From Streptomyces lavendulae subsp. lavendulae (lineage in GTDB: Bacteria > Actinomycetota > Actinomycetes > Streptomycetales > Streptomycetaceae), in the NCBI RefSeq assembly GCF_002803845.1, contig NZ_CP024985.1, positions 7,389,501 to 7,453,500 on the forward strand: 64,000 nucleotides of DNA, given 5' to 3'. This document shows, one piece after another, positions 15,400 to 22,828 of this stretch. The notes under the pieces were generated by a model. That model was not told the DNA's origin. It did not search any database and worked only from the letters and a program-made list of their open reading frames with translations. Numbering within the stretch: the stretch's first letter is position 1; every line of letters begins with the position of its first letter. A program made the position numbers and the translations under genes.

Positions 15400-15633
15400 A
15401 TGATCCGCACTTCGGAGATACCTGGAATGTCGATGTCCGTCCGCTCCACGCTCCCCCCGGCCGCCCTCGGCGGTTCGCCCGCCGGGGGCGCGGTGGCCGA
15501 CGGGTCCGGCACTCCGTACGCGGGTACCGCGCCGACCGGCGCGGACACGACGGTCCCGTTCCCGACCGGTGGCGCCACCGCGCCCGCCGCGGGAGCGGGA
15601 ACGGCCCCGGCCGCCCGGCGGCGCGGGGCCTGA
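15400..15633 (+). CDS. Small low-complexity ORF of uncertain reality
   Basis: A 77-residue frame rich in Gly, Ala, Pro and Thr (TPYAGTAPTGADTTVPFPTGG) with no domain, membrane segment or signal peptide. It sits between the MFS gene and the peptidoglycan-binding protein gene on the same strand. A purine-rich AAGAGG lies about 7 bases before the ATG; an internal ATG nine codons later is an alternative. Amino acid composition resembles translated high-GC intergenic DNA, so this may not be a gene. Confidence 0.35.
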   Translation: MIRTSEIPGMSMSVRSTLPPAALGGSPAGGAVADGSGTPYAGTAPTGADTTVPFPTGGATAPAAGAGTAPAARRRGA

Positions 15634-15696
15634 CCGGCGGGACGGGGGCCGGTACCGCACCGCCGCACCGGCCCCCGACCGTGCCGGGAGACGATC

Positions 15697-16551
15697 GTGT
15701 CCCCACACCCCGATGAGAGGGCGCCCGAGTCCGCCGACCGCCGGCTCGTCCGCCCCTACGTGACCCCCGCGGGCCCGCCGCCGCACGCGACGGCCCCCGG
15801 CCCTCCCGCGCCCCCGGCCGCGGCAGCTCCCGCCGCACCGGTGTTCGCGGCGACGCCGTACGGTCCTGCGTCGTACGGGCCGTCGTCGTCCGGTCCCGCG
15901 TCGCCCTGGCCGCTGGACCCGCCCGGCGCCCCCGTGGCGCCCGCACCGCCGTCCGGCCCCCCGGTCCCGGCAGCGGCCGGAGGGGACCCCGGCCGGCGGC
16001 GCCGGAGTCGGCTGCCGTGGGCCGCCCTCGCGCTGCTCGTGCCGGCCGCGGCGGGCGGGCTGCTGTTCCTGCTGCGCGACCCCGCCCCGGAACCCGCCCC
16101 GGGCGCCGCGCACCCCGGGACCTCCCTGCCGGCGCTGCCCATGGGCAGCCCGGGAGCCGAGGAATCAGCCGGGCCCGGCGCGGACGGCTCCGGCGCCCCC
16201 GGTACGGCGTCGCCCGCACCGTCCGGCTCCGCCCGGGGGACCGCCTCCCCGGGGACCCCCTCGGCCGCGGCCCGGCCGTCCGGGACCCCCACGACCGCAG
16301 CCTCCGGCCCGGGCACGCCCGTGGCGAAGCCCCCGGGGCAGCCGTCGGGGACCCTGCGCCCGGGGGACAGCGGTCCCGAGGTGAGCGAGCTCCAGGAGCG
16401 CCTCTACGGGCAGGGGTTCACGTACGTCTCGCGGACCGGCGTCTACGACGAGCAGACCCGGCGCGGTGTGGCCCAGCTCCAGCGCGACCGCGACATCAAG
16501 GGCGACCCGCGCGGGATCTACGGCCCCGCGACCCGGGCGGCCTTCGGCTGA
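15697..16551 (+). CDS. Membrane-anchored peptidoglycan-binding domain protein
   Basis: A 284-residue protein: a Pro/Ala-rich cytoplasmic N-terminus of about 105 residues, one membrane segment (about 108-128, LPWAALALLVPAAAGGLLFLL), an extracytoplasmic Ser/Thr/Pro/Gly linker, and a C-terminal peptidoglycan-binding_1 domain (about 220-284). The last starts L-R-P-G-D-S-G-P-E-V-S-E-L-Q-E-R-L and ends D-P-R-G-I-Y-G-P-A-T-R-A-A-F-G. The domain normally binds stem peptides in cell-wall hydrolases, but no hydrolase domain is present, so it is probably a wall-tethered membrane protein or partner of an enzyme elsewhere. The GTG start has GGGAG 6 bases upstream. It converges with the SDR gene. Confidence 0.82.
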   Translation: MSPHPDERAPESADRRLVRPYVTPAGPPPHATAPGPPAPPAAAAPAAPVFAATPYGPASYGPSSSGPASPWPLDPPGAPVAPAPPSGPPVPAAAGGDPGRRRRSRLPWAALALLVPAAAGGLLFLLRDPAPEPAPGAAHPGTSLPALPMGSPGAEESAGPGADGSGAPGTASPAPSGSARGTASPGTPSAAARPSGTPTTAASGPGTPVAKPPGQPSGTLRPGDSGPEVSELQERLYGQGFTYVSRTGVYDEQTRRGVAQLQRDRDIKGDPRGIYGPATRAAFG

Positions 16552-16621
16552 CGGCCCCTCCGACGGCCCTCGCGACGGCTCCGTACGCCTTCTGCGCCCC
16601 CACCGGCGCCACCGCACCGGC

Positions 16622-17365
16622 TCACCGGCCGCCGGAGACGCGCAGCACCGCTCCCGTCGTGTAGGAGGCGTCCGCCGACAGCAGCCAGGCGATGGCCCCG
16701 GCGACCTCCCAGGGCTGCCCCGCCCGGCCCAGCGGGATGCCCGCCGCCGCCCGTGCGGGCCGGTCGGGATCGCCCATCGCCGCGTGCATCCCGGTCTCGA
16801 TGATGCCGGGAGCCACCGCGTTGACCCGGATGCCGTCCGGGCCGAGTTCCTTGGACAGGCCCACCGTGAGGGCGTCGACGGCCGCCTTGGTGGCCGCGTA
16901 GTGCACGTAGTCCCCGGGGCTGCCCAGCGTCGCGGCCGCGGAGGAGACGTTCACGATGGCCCCGCCGCCGCTCTCCGCCATGTCCCGGGCGGCCCGGCGG
17001 CAGCACAGCAGGTACCCGAGCAGGTTCACCTCCACCACGCGCCGCAGGTCCTCCGTACGGGCGTCGGCGAGGCGGCCCAGCGGACCGGTCACGCCGGCGT
17101 TGTTGACCAGCCCGGTGACCGCGCCGAGTTCGGCGCCGGCGATGTCGAAGAGCCGTTCCACCGCGCACTCCTCGGAGGTGTCGCCCCGTACGGTCACGCA
17201 CCGGGCGCCGGTCGCGCGCACGCGCTCCGCGACGTCCTCGGCGGCGGCCCGGTCGTGCGCGTAGCCGAGCGCCAGGTCGTGGCCGTCGGCGGCGAGCCGC
17301 AGGCAGGCGGCCGCGCCGATGCCCCGGCTGCCACCGGTGACGACCGTGACGGGGCGAACTGGCAT
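16622..17365 (-). CDS. SDR family oxidoreductase (FabG-like)
   Basis: A 247-residue classical SDR close to 3-oxoacyl-ACP reductase/glucose-1-dehydrogenase-like enzymes. T-G-G-S-R-G-I-G at residues 10-17 binds the cofactor; N-N-A-G-V-T-G; catalytic Ser in N-V-S-S-A; Y-x-x-x-K as H-Y-A-A-T-K; then V-N-A-V-A-P-G-I-I-E-T. The C-terminus R-V-S-G-G-R ends as in FabG relatives. Full length, no anomalies. The ATG has GGAGGAT 6 bases upstream. It reduces a ketone or oxidises an alcohol with NAD(P)(H) in the cytoplasm; the substrate is not evident. It is divergent from the RNA ligase gene, so its promoter shares the 168-base gap with that gene. Confidence 0.88.
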   Translation of the reverse strand: MPVRPVTVVTGGSRGIGAAACLRLAADGHDLALGYAHDRAAAEDVAERVRATGARCVTVRGDTSEECAVERLFDIAGAELGAVTGLVNNAGVTGPLGRLADARTEDLRRVVEVNLLGYLLCCRRAARDMAESGGGAIVNVSSAAATLGSPGDYVHYAATKAAVDALTVGLSKELGPDGIRVNAVAPGIIETGMHAAMGDPDRPARAAAGIPLGRAGQPWEVAGAIAWLLSADASYTTGAVLRVSGGR

Positions 17366-17533
17366 CGGATCCTCCTGGGAGCGGGGACGAGGGGTGCGGT
17401 GCGGGTGCGCGGCGGGGCCGGACGGCCGGGCACCGCGCGGCGCAGGCTAACACCGCGATATTCGCTGGACCAGCGCAAAAGGCCCACCGGACAGTGGGCC
17501 GGACCACCTGAACCTCCCGAGAGGAGCCGTACC

Positions 17534-18610
17534 TTGTCCACTTTGCGCGTCACCGTCGAGGAACTCACCGTCCACGGACACCCGAACGCGGACGCCCTGG
17601 AACTGGCCCAGGTGGGCCTCTACCGGGCCGTCGTGGCGAAGGGCGCCTACCGCACCGGCGACTTCGCCCTCTACATACCCGAACAGGCCGTCCTGCCCGC
17701 CGCGTTGATCGAGGAACTCGGCCTGACCGGACGGCTCGCCGGAAGCTCCCACGACCGGGTCCGGGCGGTCCGGCTGCGCGGTGAGCTCTCGCAGGGCCTG
17801 GTCTGCCTGCCCCACGCGCTGGCCGGGGTGGACCTGGAGGCGGCGGCGAAGGAGGGCACCGACTTCGCCGAGCCGCTCGGCATCGTCAAATGGTCGCCAC
17901 CGGTGCCCACGACGATGAACGGGGAGGTCGAGCCGGCCCCCGACCTGCTGCCGTGGACGGACATCGAGAACCTGAGGCGCTACCCGGGGATCTTCGAGGA
18001 GGGCGAGCCGGTGGTCCTCACGGAGAAGCTCCACGGCACGGCCTGCCTGATGACGTACGTCGCCGACGGCGAGCGGGTACTGGTCTCCTCGAAGGGCTTC
18101 GGCTCCCGCGGGCTCGCGCTCACGGAGGACGACCGCAACCTCTACTGGCGTGCGGTGCGCGGGCACGGCGTGGCCGGGGTCGCGGCCCGGCTGGCCGCGC
18201 GGCTGGGCGCCACCCGGGTCGGGGTCTTCGCCGAGGTGTACGGGTCGGGGGTGCAGGACCTGGCCTACGGGGCCCGCGGCGGCGCCTCCGACGAGCCGCC
18301 GGGCTACGCCGTCTTCGACGTCTGCGCCGAGATCGGCGGCGAGGTCCGCTGGCTGGACCCGGAGCGGGTGCTCGCCGCCGGCGAACTCCCTCTCGTACCC
18401 CGGCTGTTCGAGGGCCCGTACGTGCTGGAGGAGGTACTGGAACTGGCGAACGGCCGCGAGACCGTCTCCGGCCGGGGCCTGCACCTGCGCGAGGGCGTCG
18501 TGATCCGCCCGGCGGCGGAGCGCTACAGCCCGGTGACCGGAGGGCGCGCCATCGCGAAGGCGGTCAGCCCGGCGTACCTGACGCGCAAGGGCGGCACCGA
18601 GTACGAGTGA
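17534..18610 (+). CDS. RNA ligase (ATP), DRB0094 / Rnl5-type
   Basis: A 358-residue polynucleotide ligase resembling the Deinococcus RNA ligase. The N-terminal region (about 1-125; LRVTVEELTVHGHPNADALELAQVG) looks like the OB-type domain of that family. The nucleotidyltransferase core follows: motif I K-L-H-G with Lys165 as predicted AMP acceptor, motif III-like F-A-E-V-Y-G at 232-237, motif IV E-G-V-V-I-R-P at 320-326, and motif V I-A-K-A-V with Lys342. It would seal 3'-OH/5'-phosphate RNA ends, possibly nicks in duplexes, using ATP. The TTG start has GAGAGGAG 7 bases upstream. About 1.3 kb downstream, on the other strand, lie the two further RNA-end-processing genes, so all three may work in RNA repair. 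Confidence 0.88.
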   Translation: MSTLRVTVEELTVHGHPNADALELAQVGLYRAVVAKGAYRTGDFALYIPEQAVLPAALIEELGLTGRLAGSSHDRVRAVRLRGELSQGLVCLPHALAGVDLEAAAKEGTDFAEPLGIVKWSPPVPTTMNGEVEPAPDLLPWTDIENLRRYPGIFEEGEPVVLTEKLHGTACLMTYVADGERVLVSSKGFGSRGLALTEDDRNLYWRAVRGHGVAGVAARLAARLGATRVGVFAEVYGSGVQDLAYGARGGASDEPPGYAVFDVCAEIGGEVRWLDPERVLAAGELPLVPRLFEGPYVLEEVLELANGRETVSGRGLHLREGVVIRPAAERYSPVTGGRAIAKAVSPAYLTRKGGTEYE

Positions 18611-18660
18611 GCCCGCGTGGTGCCGCCGGGGGAGCCCCCCGCCCCGCCCCGCCCCGACGC

Positions 18661-18695
18661 GCCGTGCCCGCCCCGCCTCCCGGGGCGGGCACGGC
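18661..18695. terminator. Terminator hairpin after the RNA ligase gene
   Basis: A perfect 15-base-pair stem (GCCGTGCCCGCCCCG / CGGGGCGGGCACGGC) with a five-base loop lies 50 bases after the ligase stop codon. It should separate the ligase from the downstream oxidoreductase transcript. Confidence 0.83.
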
Positions 18696-18780
18696 CCTTC
18701 GTGGTGGGATGGACGAGGGGGCGCTTCCACCAGATCACGGCACCGGATCACGGATCACGGCTCACGGAGAGGGCGCGCAC

Positions 18781-19722
18781 ATGCCGGAGGACACCCAGGC
18801 CACCATGCGGGCGATGACGTACGAGACGTACGGCGGGACGGAGGTGCTCTCCGAGACCCGGCAGCCCGTCCCCAAGGTCGGCCCCGGCGAGGTGCTCGTC
18901 CGCGTCCGCTGCGCCTCCGTCAACCCCGTGGACTGGAAGATCATGGCGGGCGGCCTCGACGCCCTGATGGACGTGGTCCACCCGGTGGTCCCGGGCTGGG
19001 ACGTGGCCGGCACGGTCGAGCGCGTCGGCATCGACACCCCCGAGTTCTCCGTCGGCGACGAGGTCATCGCCTACGCCCGCAAGGACTACGTGCACGGCGG
19101 CACCTTCGCCGAGTACGTCACCGTCCCCGTACGGGCCCTCGCGCCCAAGCCCCTCTCCCTCAGCTGGAAGCAGGCGGCCGGCCTGCCCCTGGCCGGGCTC
19201 ACCGCCTACCAGCTGCTGACCCGGCTCGGCACGGGCGAGGGCGACACCGTCCTCGTCCACGGCGCGGCCGGCGGCGTCGGATCCCTCGGCGTGCAGATCG
19301 CCCGCGCCCTCGGCGCGCGCGTCATCGGAACCGCCTCCCCGCGCAACCACGACCGGCTGCGCTCCCTGGGCTGCGAGCCCGTCGCCTACGGGGACGGGCT
19401 GACCGAGCGGGTCCGCGCCCTCGCCCCCGAGGGCGTCAGCGTCGTCGCGGACTTCGTCGGGGGCGTCCTCGACGTCACCCTGGCCGTCCTCGCCGAGGGC
19501 GGCCGGCACGCCTCGATCGCCGACCACACGGTCCTCGGCGCGGGCGGCCAGTGGATGTGGGTACGCCCCGCGGGCGTCGACCTCATGGCCCTGGGGGCCC
19601 TCGCCGACGCGGGACAGCTGACGGTCACCGTCGCCGAGACCTTCCCCCTCGCCGACCTCGCGGCGGCCTTCGCCCTCAGCCAGGCCGGCCACACCGCGGG
19701 CAAGATCGTCATCGAGGTCTGA
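18781..19722 (+). CDS. MDR-superfamily NADP-dependent oxidoreductase (quinone reductase-like)
   Basis: A 313-residue zinc-independent medium-chain reductase. N-terminal GroES-like domain: Y-G-G-T-E-V-L, P-G-E-V-L-V-R-V-R, S-V-N-P-V-D-W-K and P-G-W-D-V-A-G-T-V. Cofactor domain: V-H-G-A-A-G-G-V-G-S-L-G-V-Q-I-A at about 160-175. The zinc ligands of true alcohol dehydrogenases are absent, fitting quinone or enone reduction with NADPH. The C-terminus H-T-A-G-K-I-V-I-E-V is typical. The ATG used has GGAGAGGG upstream; Met10 is an alternative. Although it lies between the RNA ligase and the RNA repair pair, a terminator precedes it and no functional link is apparent. Confidence 0.88.
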   Translation: MPEDTQATMRAMTYETYGGTEVLSETRQPVPKVGPGEVLVRVRCASVNPVDWKIMAGGLDALMDVVHPVVPGWDVAGTVERVGIDTPEFSVGDEVIAYARKDYVHGGTFAEYVTVPVRALAPKPLSLSWKQAAGLPLAGLTAYQLLTRLGTGEGDTVLVHGAAGGVGSLGVQIARALGARVIGTASPRNHDRLRSLGCEPVAYGDGLTERVRALAPEGVSVVADFVGGVLDVTLAVLAEGGRHASIADHTVLGAGGQWMWVRPAGVDLMALGALADAGQLTVTVAETFPLADLAAAFALSQAGHTAGKIVIEV

Positions 19723-19945
19723 CCGGCCGCTGCCGTCGATCCCGTGTCCGTACGGGCCCCGGGTGGTGGGACCTCCCCCTCGGCCCGGCGGGCGGCTCGC
19801 ATCCGTGGCCCCGGCGGACGGTCGCGGCCGCGCCGCAGGAGCGGTGGCTGCCCGGGCCCCGGCCCTCGGGCGTGCCCGAACGAGCCCGCGGGGGTCCGGG
19901 GACCGGTGCGTCCGTTGCTCGCGGCCCCCGGCCGCCGGGCCTCCG

Positions 19946-22828
19946 TCAGGGGAGGTCGGGGACCTCGCCGTTCAGGGCCCGGGTGACCGCCACGCCGGGG
20001 AGGCCGGCCGACCAGGGGGCCGCCAGCGCCGCGAGGGCCGGGGCGTCCGGCGGTGTGGGGCCCAGTCCGATCGCGTACCGGGCCAGGGTGCCGGTCCGCT
20101 CGAACGGACGGGGCCAGGCGTGCGCGTCCGGGACCCCGGCGTCCGCGAGCGCGCCGAGCAGGGCGCGCACCCGCCCCCGGGTCCGGCCCAGCCGCTCCTC
20201 GAACTCCCGCGGCGCGTCGGCCCGTACGTCCACCACCACCCACGCCGCGTGCCGCCGGTGCAGCGGCGGCGCCGACAGCAGCCGGCCCGGCCCGTCGGGA
20301 TCCTCCTCCAGCAGCTCCCACGCCCGGTACAGCTCCCGTACGAGCAGGTCCCGCACGCCGGCACCCACCTGCCCGGTGCAGCTGCGGACCGGCGCGGAGG
20401 GAGTGAGGACGGTGACCGGGTCCGGCCCGGGCAGGGAAGGGGCGCCGGGGGCCAGGGCCACCGGCCGCGTCCAGTCCCAGGCCGCCCAGGTCCCGAAGAA
20501 CTCCCGCCGCAGCGACCCGGCGGACAGCCCCCGGTGGTCCCGGACGGTCCGTGCGGCCAGCACCGACCAGGCGAGCCCCGGCAGCCCCCCGAAGGGCGCC
20601 GAGTCCAGACCGCGGGCCCGCGCCCAGGCCTTCACCTCACGCGCCAGCCGGGCGAAGGCGGCGTGGTCGGCGCCCACCGACTCCCGTACGGCGTCCGCGT
20701 CGGTGAGCGCGCTCAGCGCCACCGAGGCCGCCTCACCCAGCTCCGCCCGGCGCTCCACGGCCGACGCCGGCTCCAGCGCACCCGCGCCTACCACCACCAG
20801 GTCCACGTCCAGCCCGGACGCCCGCAGCCGCAGCCCCGGCACCCGGGCCCCGGTCACCTCCCGAAGCCGCTCCGCCTCCGGCAGGGCCGCGGCGACCCGC
20901 GCCCGCACCCCGGCGACGTCCGGCGCGCCCGGCAGCACCGCCACCAGGTCCAGATCGGCGCCAGGCAGTGCACACCCCATCAGGCGGGACCCTGCCGGAC
21001 GCACGATCCCCTGCGACAGGGCCCCCGCGATCCGCGCCGCGACCCGCCCGGCAACCACGTCGCCGGGGGATGTCTCCGCAGGGTATGTCTCCGCCGCCGC
21101 GTCCGACCCCGCCGGTGTCGTGGGGGCCGGCTCCCGGATCCACCGGATCCCGCCCGTTCCGAGGGCCACCGTCGCCCGGACCCGCATGGGTCCGTCCCCG
21201 CGCCGGGACAGTACGGCCAGGGAGCCCACCCGCGTCGCGGTGCCCCCGGCGAGCCGGGCCGCCCAATCCCGTTCGGCCCGCCGCGGATCCCGGCTGCGGC
21301 CCAGCGTCAGGTGCGGGGTCCAGCCGTCCGCGCGGCCCGCGCACTCCGGGAACCGGTCCACCAGGGCCCGGCGCAGTTCCCGCCAGGGGGCGTCACCGTC
21401 CGGTCCCGCCGCCGGGTCCAGCCACAGGGTGGCCTCCTCCCGGTGCCCGAAGGAGTGCACCCCCTCCAGCCGGGCCGTGAACGGCCGGGTGTCCGCCGCG
21501 GCCGCGGCCAGCAGCGGCAGGGCCTCCTCGAAGGAGGACTCCGGCACGAAGCCGAACAGCAGGTTCACGTGCGCGGGCCAGCGCTCTGCCCCGGGGTCGT
21601 GCGCCCGGCGCAGCTCCTCGACCGCCGGGTCGTGCGGCGGCAGCCACGCCACCGCCGTCCGCGCCGTCACCGGTACGCCGCTCAGCGCGGCACCCGCGCC
21701 CGCGGCACCGGCCCCGTACTCCAGCGTGGCCTCCACCCCGAAGTGGTCGGAGGTGAACAGCCCCTCCGGCCCCGGCACATCGCCCCGCAGCGCCGCCTCC
21801 CGCACCCGGACGTCCCCGGACGGCCGCAGCAGGATCCGGTCCAGCCGGCCCGCCCGCCCCGACAGCGATGACAGCGCGGCCAGCGGGTTCGCCCCCGGGT
21901 CGAAGGTCGGGGTGTCGTCCGCCGGGCCGTGGACCTCGGTCCAGGCGTCCCGCAGCCCCAGCGCGGCGGCGGGCCCCCGGTCCCCGGACCGGCCGTCGTT
22001 GAAGTCGCCGAGCAGCGCGACGCGCCCGTCGACCCCGGCCAGACCCTCGGCGAGCCGCGCCAGTTCGGCCTCCCGCCGGCCGGCCCCGTTCTCGGAGTGA
22101 TCGCTGCTCAGGTGCGTCGCCGCGACGACCAGCGGCCCGCCCTCGGTGTCCACGGTGACGGCGGTGACCGCCTTGTGGCGGCCCAGCCGGTGCAGGCCGG
22201 CCTCCCGCACCGGCAGCCGGCTCAGCAGCAGCAGCCCGTTGTCGGCCACGTCCGTGCCGTCCGGATCGGTGCCCAGCCGGTACTCCGCCCGCACCCACGG
22301 TTCGGCCAAGAGCAGGGCGAGCAGCTCCGGTTCGACCTCCTGGAGGGCGATCACGTCGGCGTCGGCCGCGGCCAGAGCGGCCAGGAGCAGCGGCCGGCGC
22401 CGCGCGGTGGCGATGTGCGGGGCGTCGTACCGGTCCCACAGGACGTTCCAGGTCAGCAGCCGCACCCGGGACGGCGGCCGCCCGGCGGGTCCGGCGGCCG
22501 CGGGCCGCCAGGCACCGCCGTCCGCCGGGTCCCACACGTGCGGGGTCCGGGCCGTGAAGAACGGGGAGGCCAGTACGCGGACGTCGCGGACCCGCCCGGC
22601 CTCCGTCTGGTCGATCCGGTCCACCCCGGTGGCCCGGTCCCACACCAGCTCGTCGTCGGCCTCCACGAACAGCACCCGGTGCCAGGGGATGTCCCCGCCG
22701 GGCACGAAGGAGGGCAGGGGCACCCGCTTGGGCGCCGCGCCCCGCTGGAGGAGGCCGAGGGTGAACCGCGCCGGATCGAACCGGGGGTCCCACCGGACCT
22801 GGTGGTACAACTGCTCGCTGGTACGCAT
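19946..22828 (-). CDS. Multidomain RNA-end repair protein: MJ1316-like, EEP, 2H phosphoesterase, nucleotidyltransferase
   Basis: A 960-residue fusion. (1) Residues about 7-75: MJ1316/DUF504-like domain (YHQVRWDPRFDPARFTLG, I-P-W-H-R-V-L), associated with recognition of cyclic RNA ends. (2) About 120-370: endonuclease/exonuclease/phosphatase fold with T-W-N (Asn128), L-Q-E (Glu164), G-D-F-N-D (275-278) and S-D-H (361-362). (3) About 390-560: 2H phosphoesterase, motifs H-V-N (His420) and H-L-T (His506), able in principle to open 2',3'-cyclic phosphates. (4) About 590-960: class I CCA/poly(A)-polymerase-like nucleotidyltransferase with G-S near 613, D-L-D (625-627) and a third acid in L-D-V-D (674/676), then a helical domain. 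Coupled to the ligase-kinase gene by a TGATG overlap. Predicted role: cleaning, extending and recognising broken RNA 3' ends. The Asn in place of Ser/Thr in the first 2H motif is unusual. Confidence 0.86.
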   Translation of the reverse strand: MRTSEQLYHQVRWDPRFDPARFTLGLLQRGAAPKRVPLPSFVPGGDIPWHRVLFVEADDELVWDRATGVDRIDQTEAGRVRDVRVLASPFFTARTPHVWDPADGGAWRPAAAGPAGRPPSRVRLLTWNVLWDRYDAPHIATARRRPLLLAALAAADADVIALQEVEPELLALLLAEPWVRAEYRLGTDPDGTDVADNGLLLLSRLPVREAGLHRLGRHKAVTAVTVDTEGGPLVVAATHLSSDHSENGAGRREAELARLAEGLAGVDGRVALLGDFNDGRSGDRGPAAALGLRDAWTEVHGPADDTPTFDPGANPLAALSSLSGRAGRLDRILLRPSGDVRVREAALRGDVPGPEGLFTSDHFGVEATLEYGAGAAGAGAALSGVPVTARTAVAWLPPHDPAVEELRRAHDPGAERWPAHVNLLFGFVPESSFEEALPLLAAAAADTRPFTARLEGVHSFGHREEATLWLDPAAGPDGDAPWRELRRALVDRFPECAGRADGWTPHLTLGRSRDPRRAERDWAARLAGGTATRVGSLAVLSRRGDGPMRVRATVALGTGGIRWIREPAPTTPAGSDAAAETYPAETSPGDVVAGRVAARIAGALSQGIVRPAGSRLMGCALPGADLDLVAVLPGAPDVAGVRARVAAALPEAERLREVTGARVPGLRLRASGLDVDLVVVGAGALEPASAVERRAELGEAASVALSALTDADAVRESVGADHAAFARLAREVKAWARARGLDSAPFGGLPGLAWSVLAARTVRDHRGLSAGSLRREFFGTWAAWDWTRPVALAPGAPSLPGPDPVTVLTPSAPVRSCTGQVGAGVRDLLVRELYRAWELLEEDPDGPGRLLSAPPLHRRHAAWVVVDVRADAPREFEERLGRTRGRVRALLGALADAGVPDAHAWPRPFERTGTLARYAIGLGPTPPDAPALAALAAPWSAGLPGVAVTRALNGEVPDLP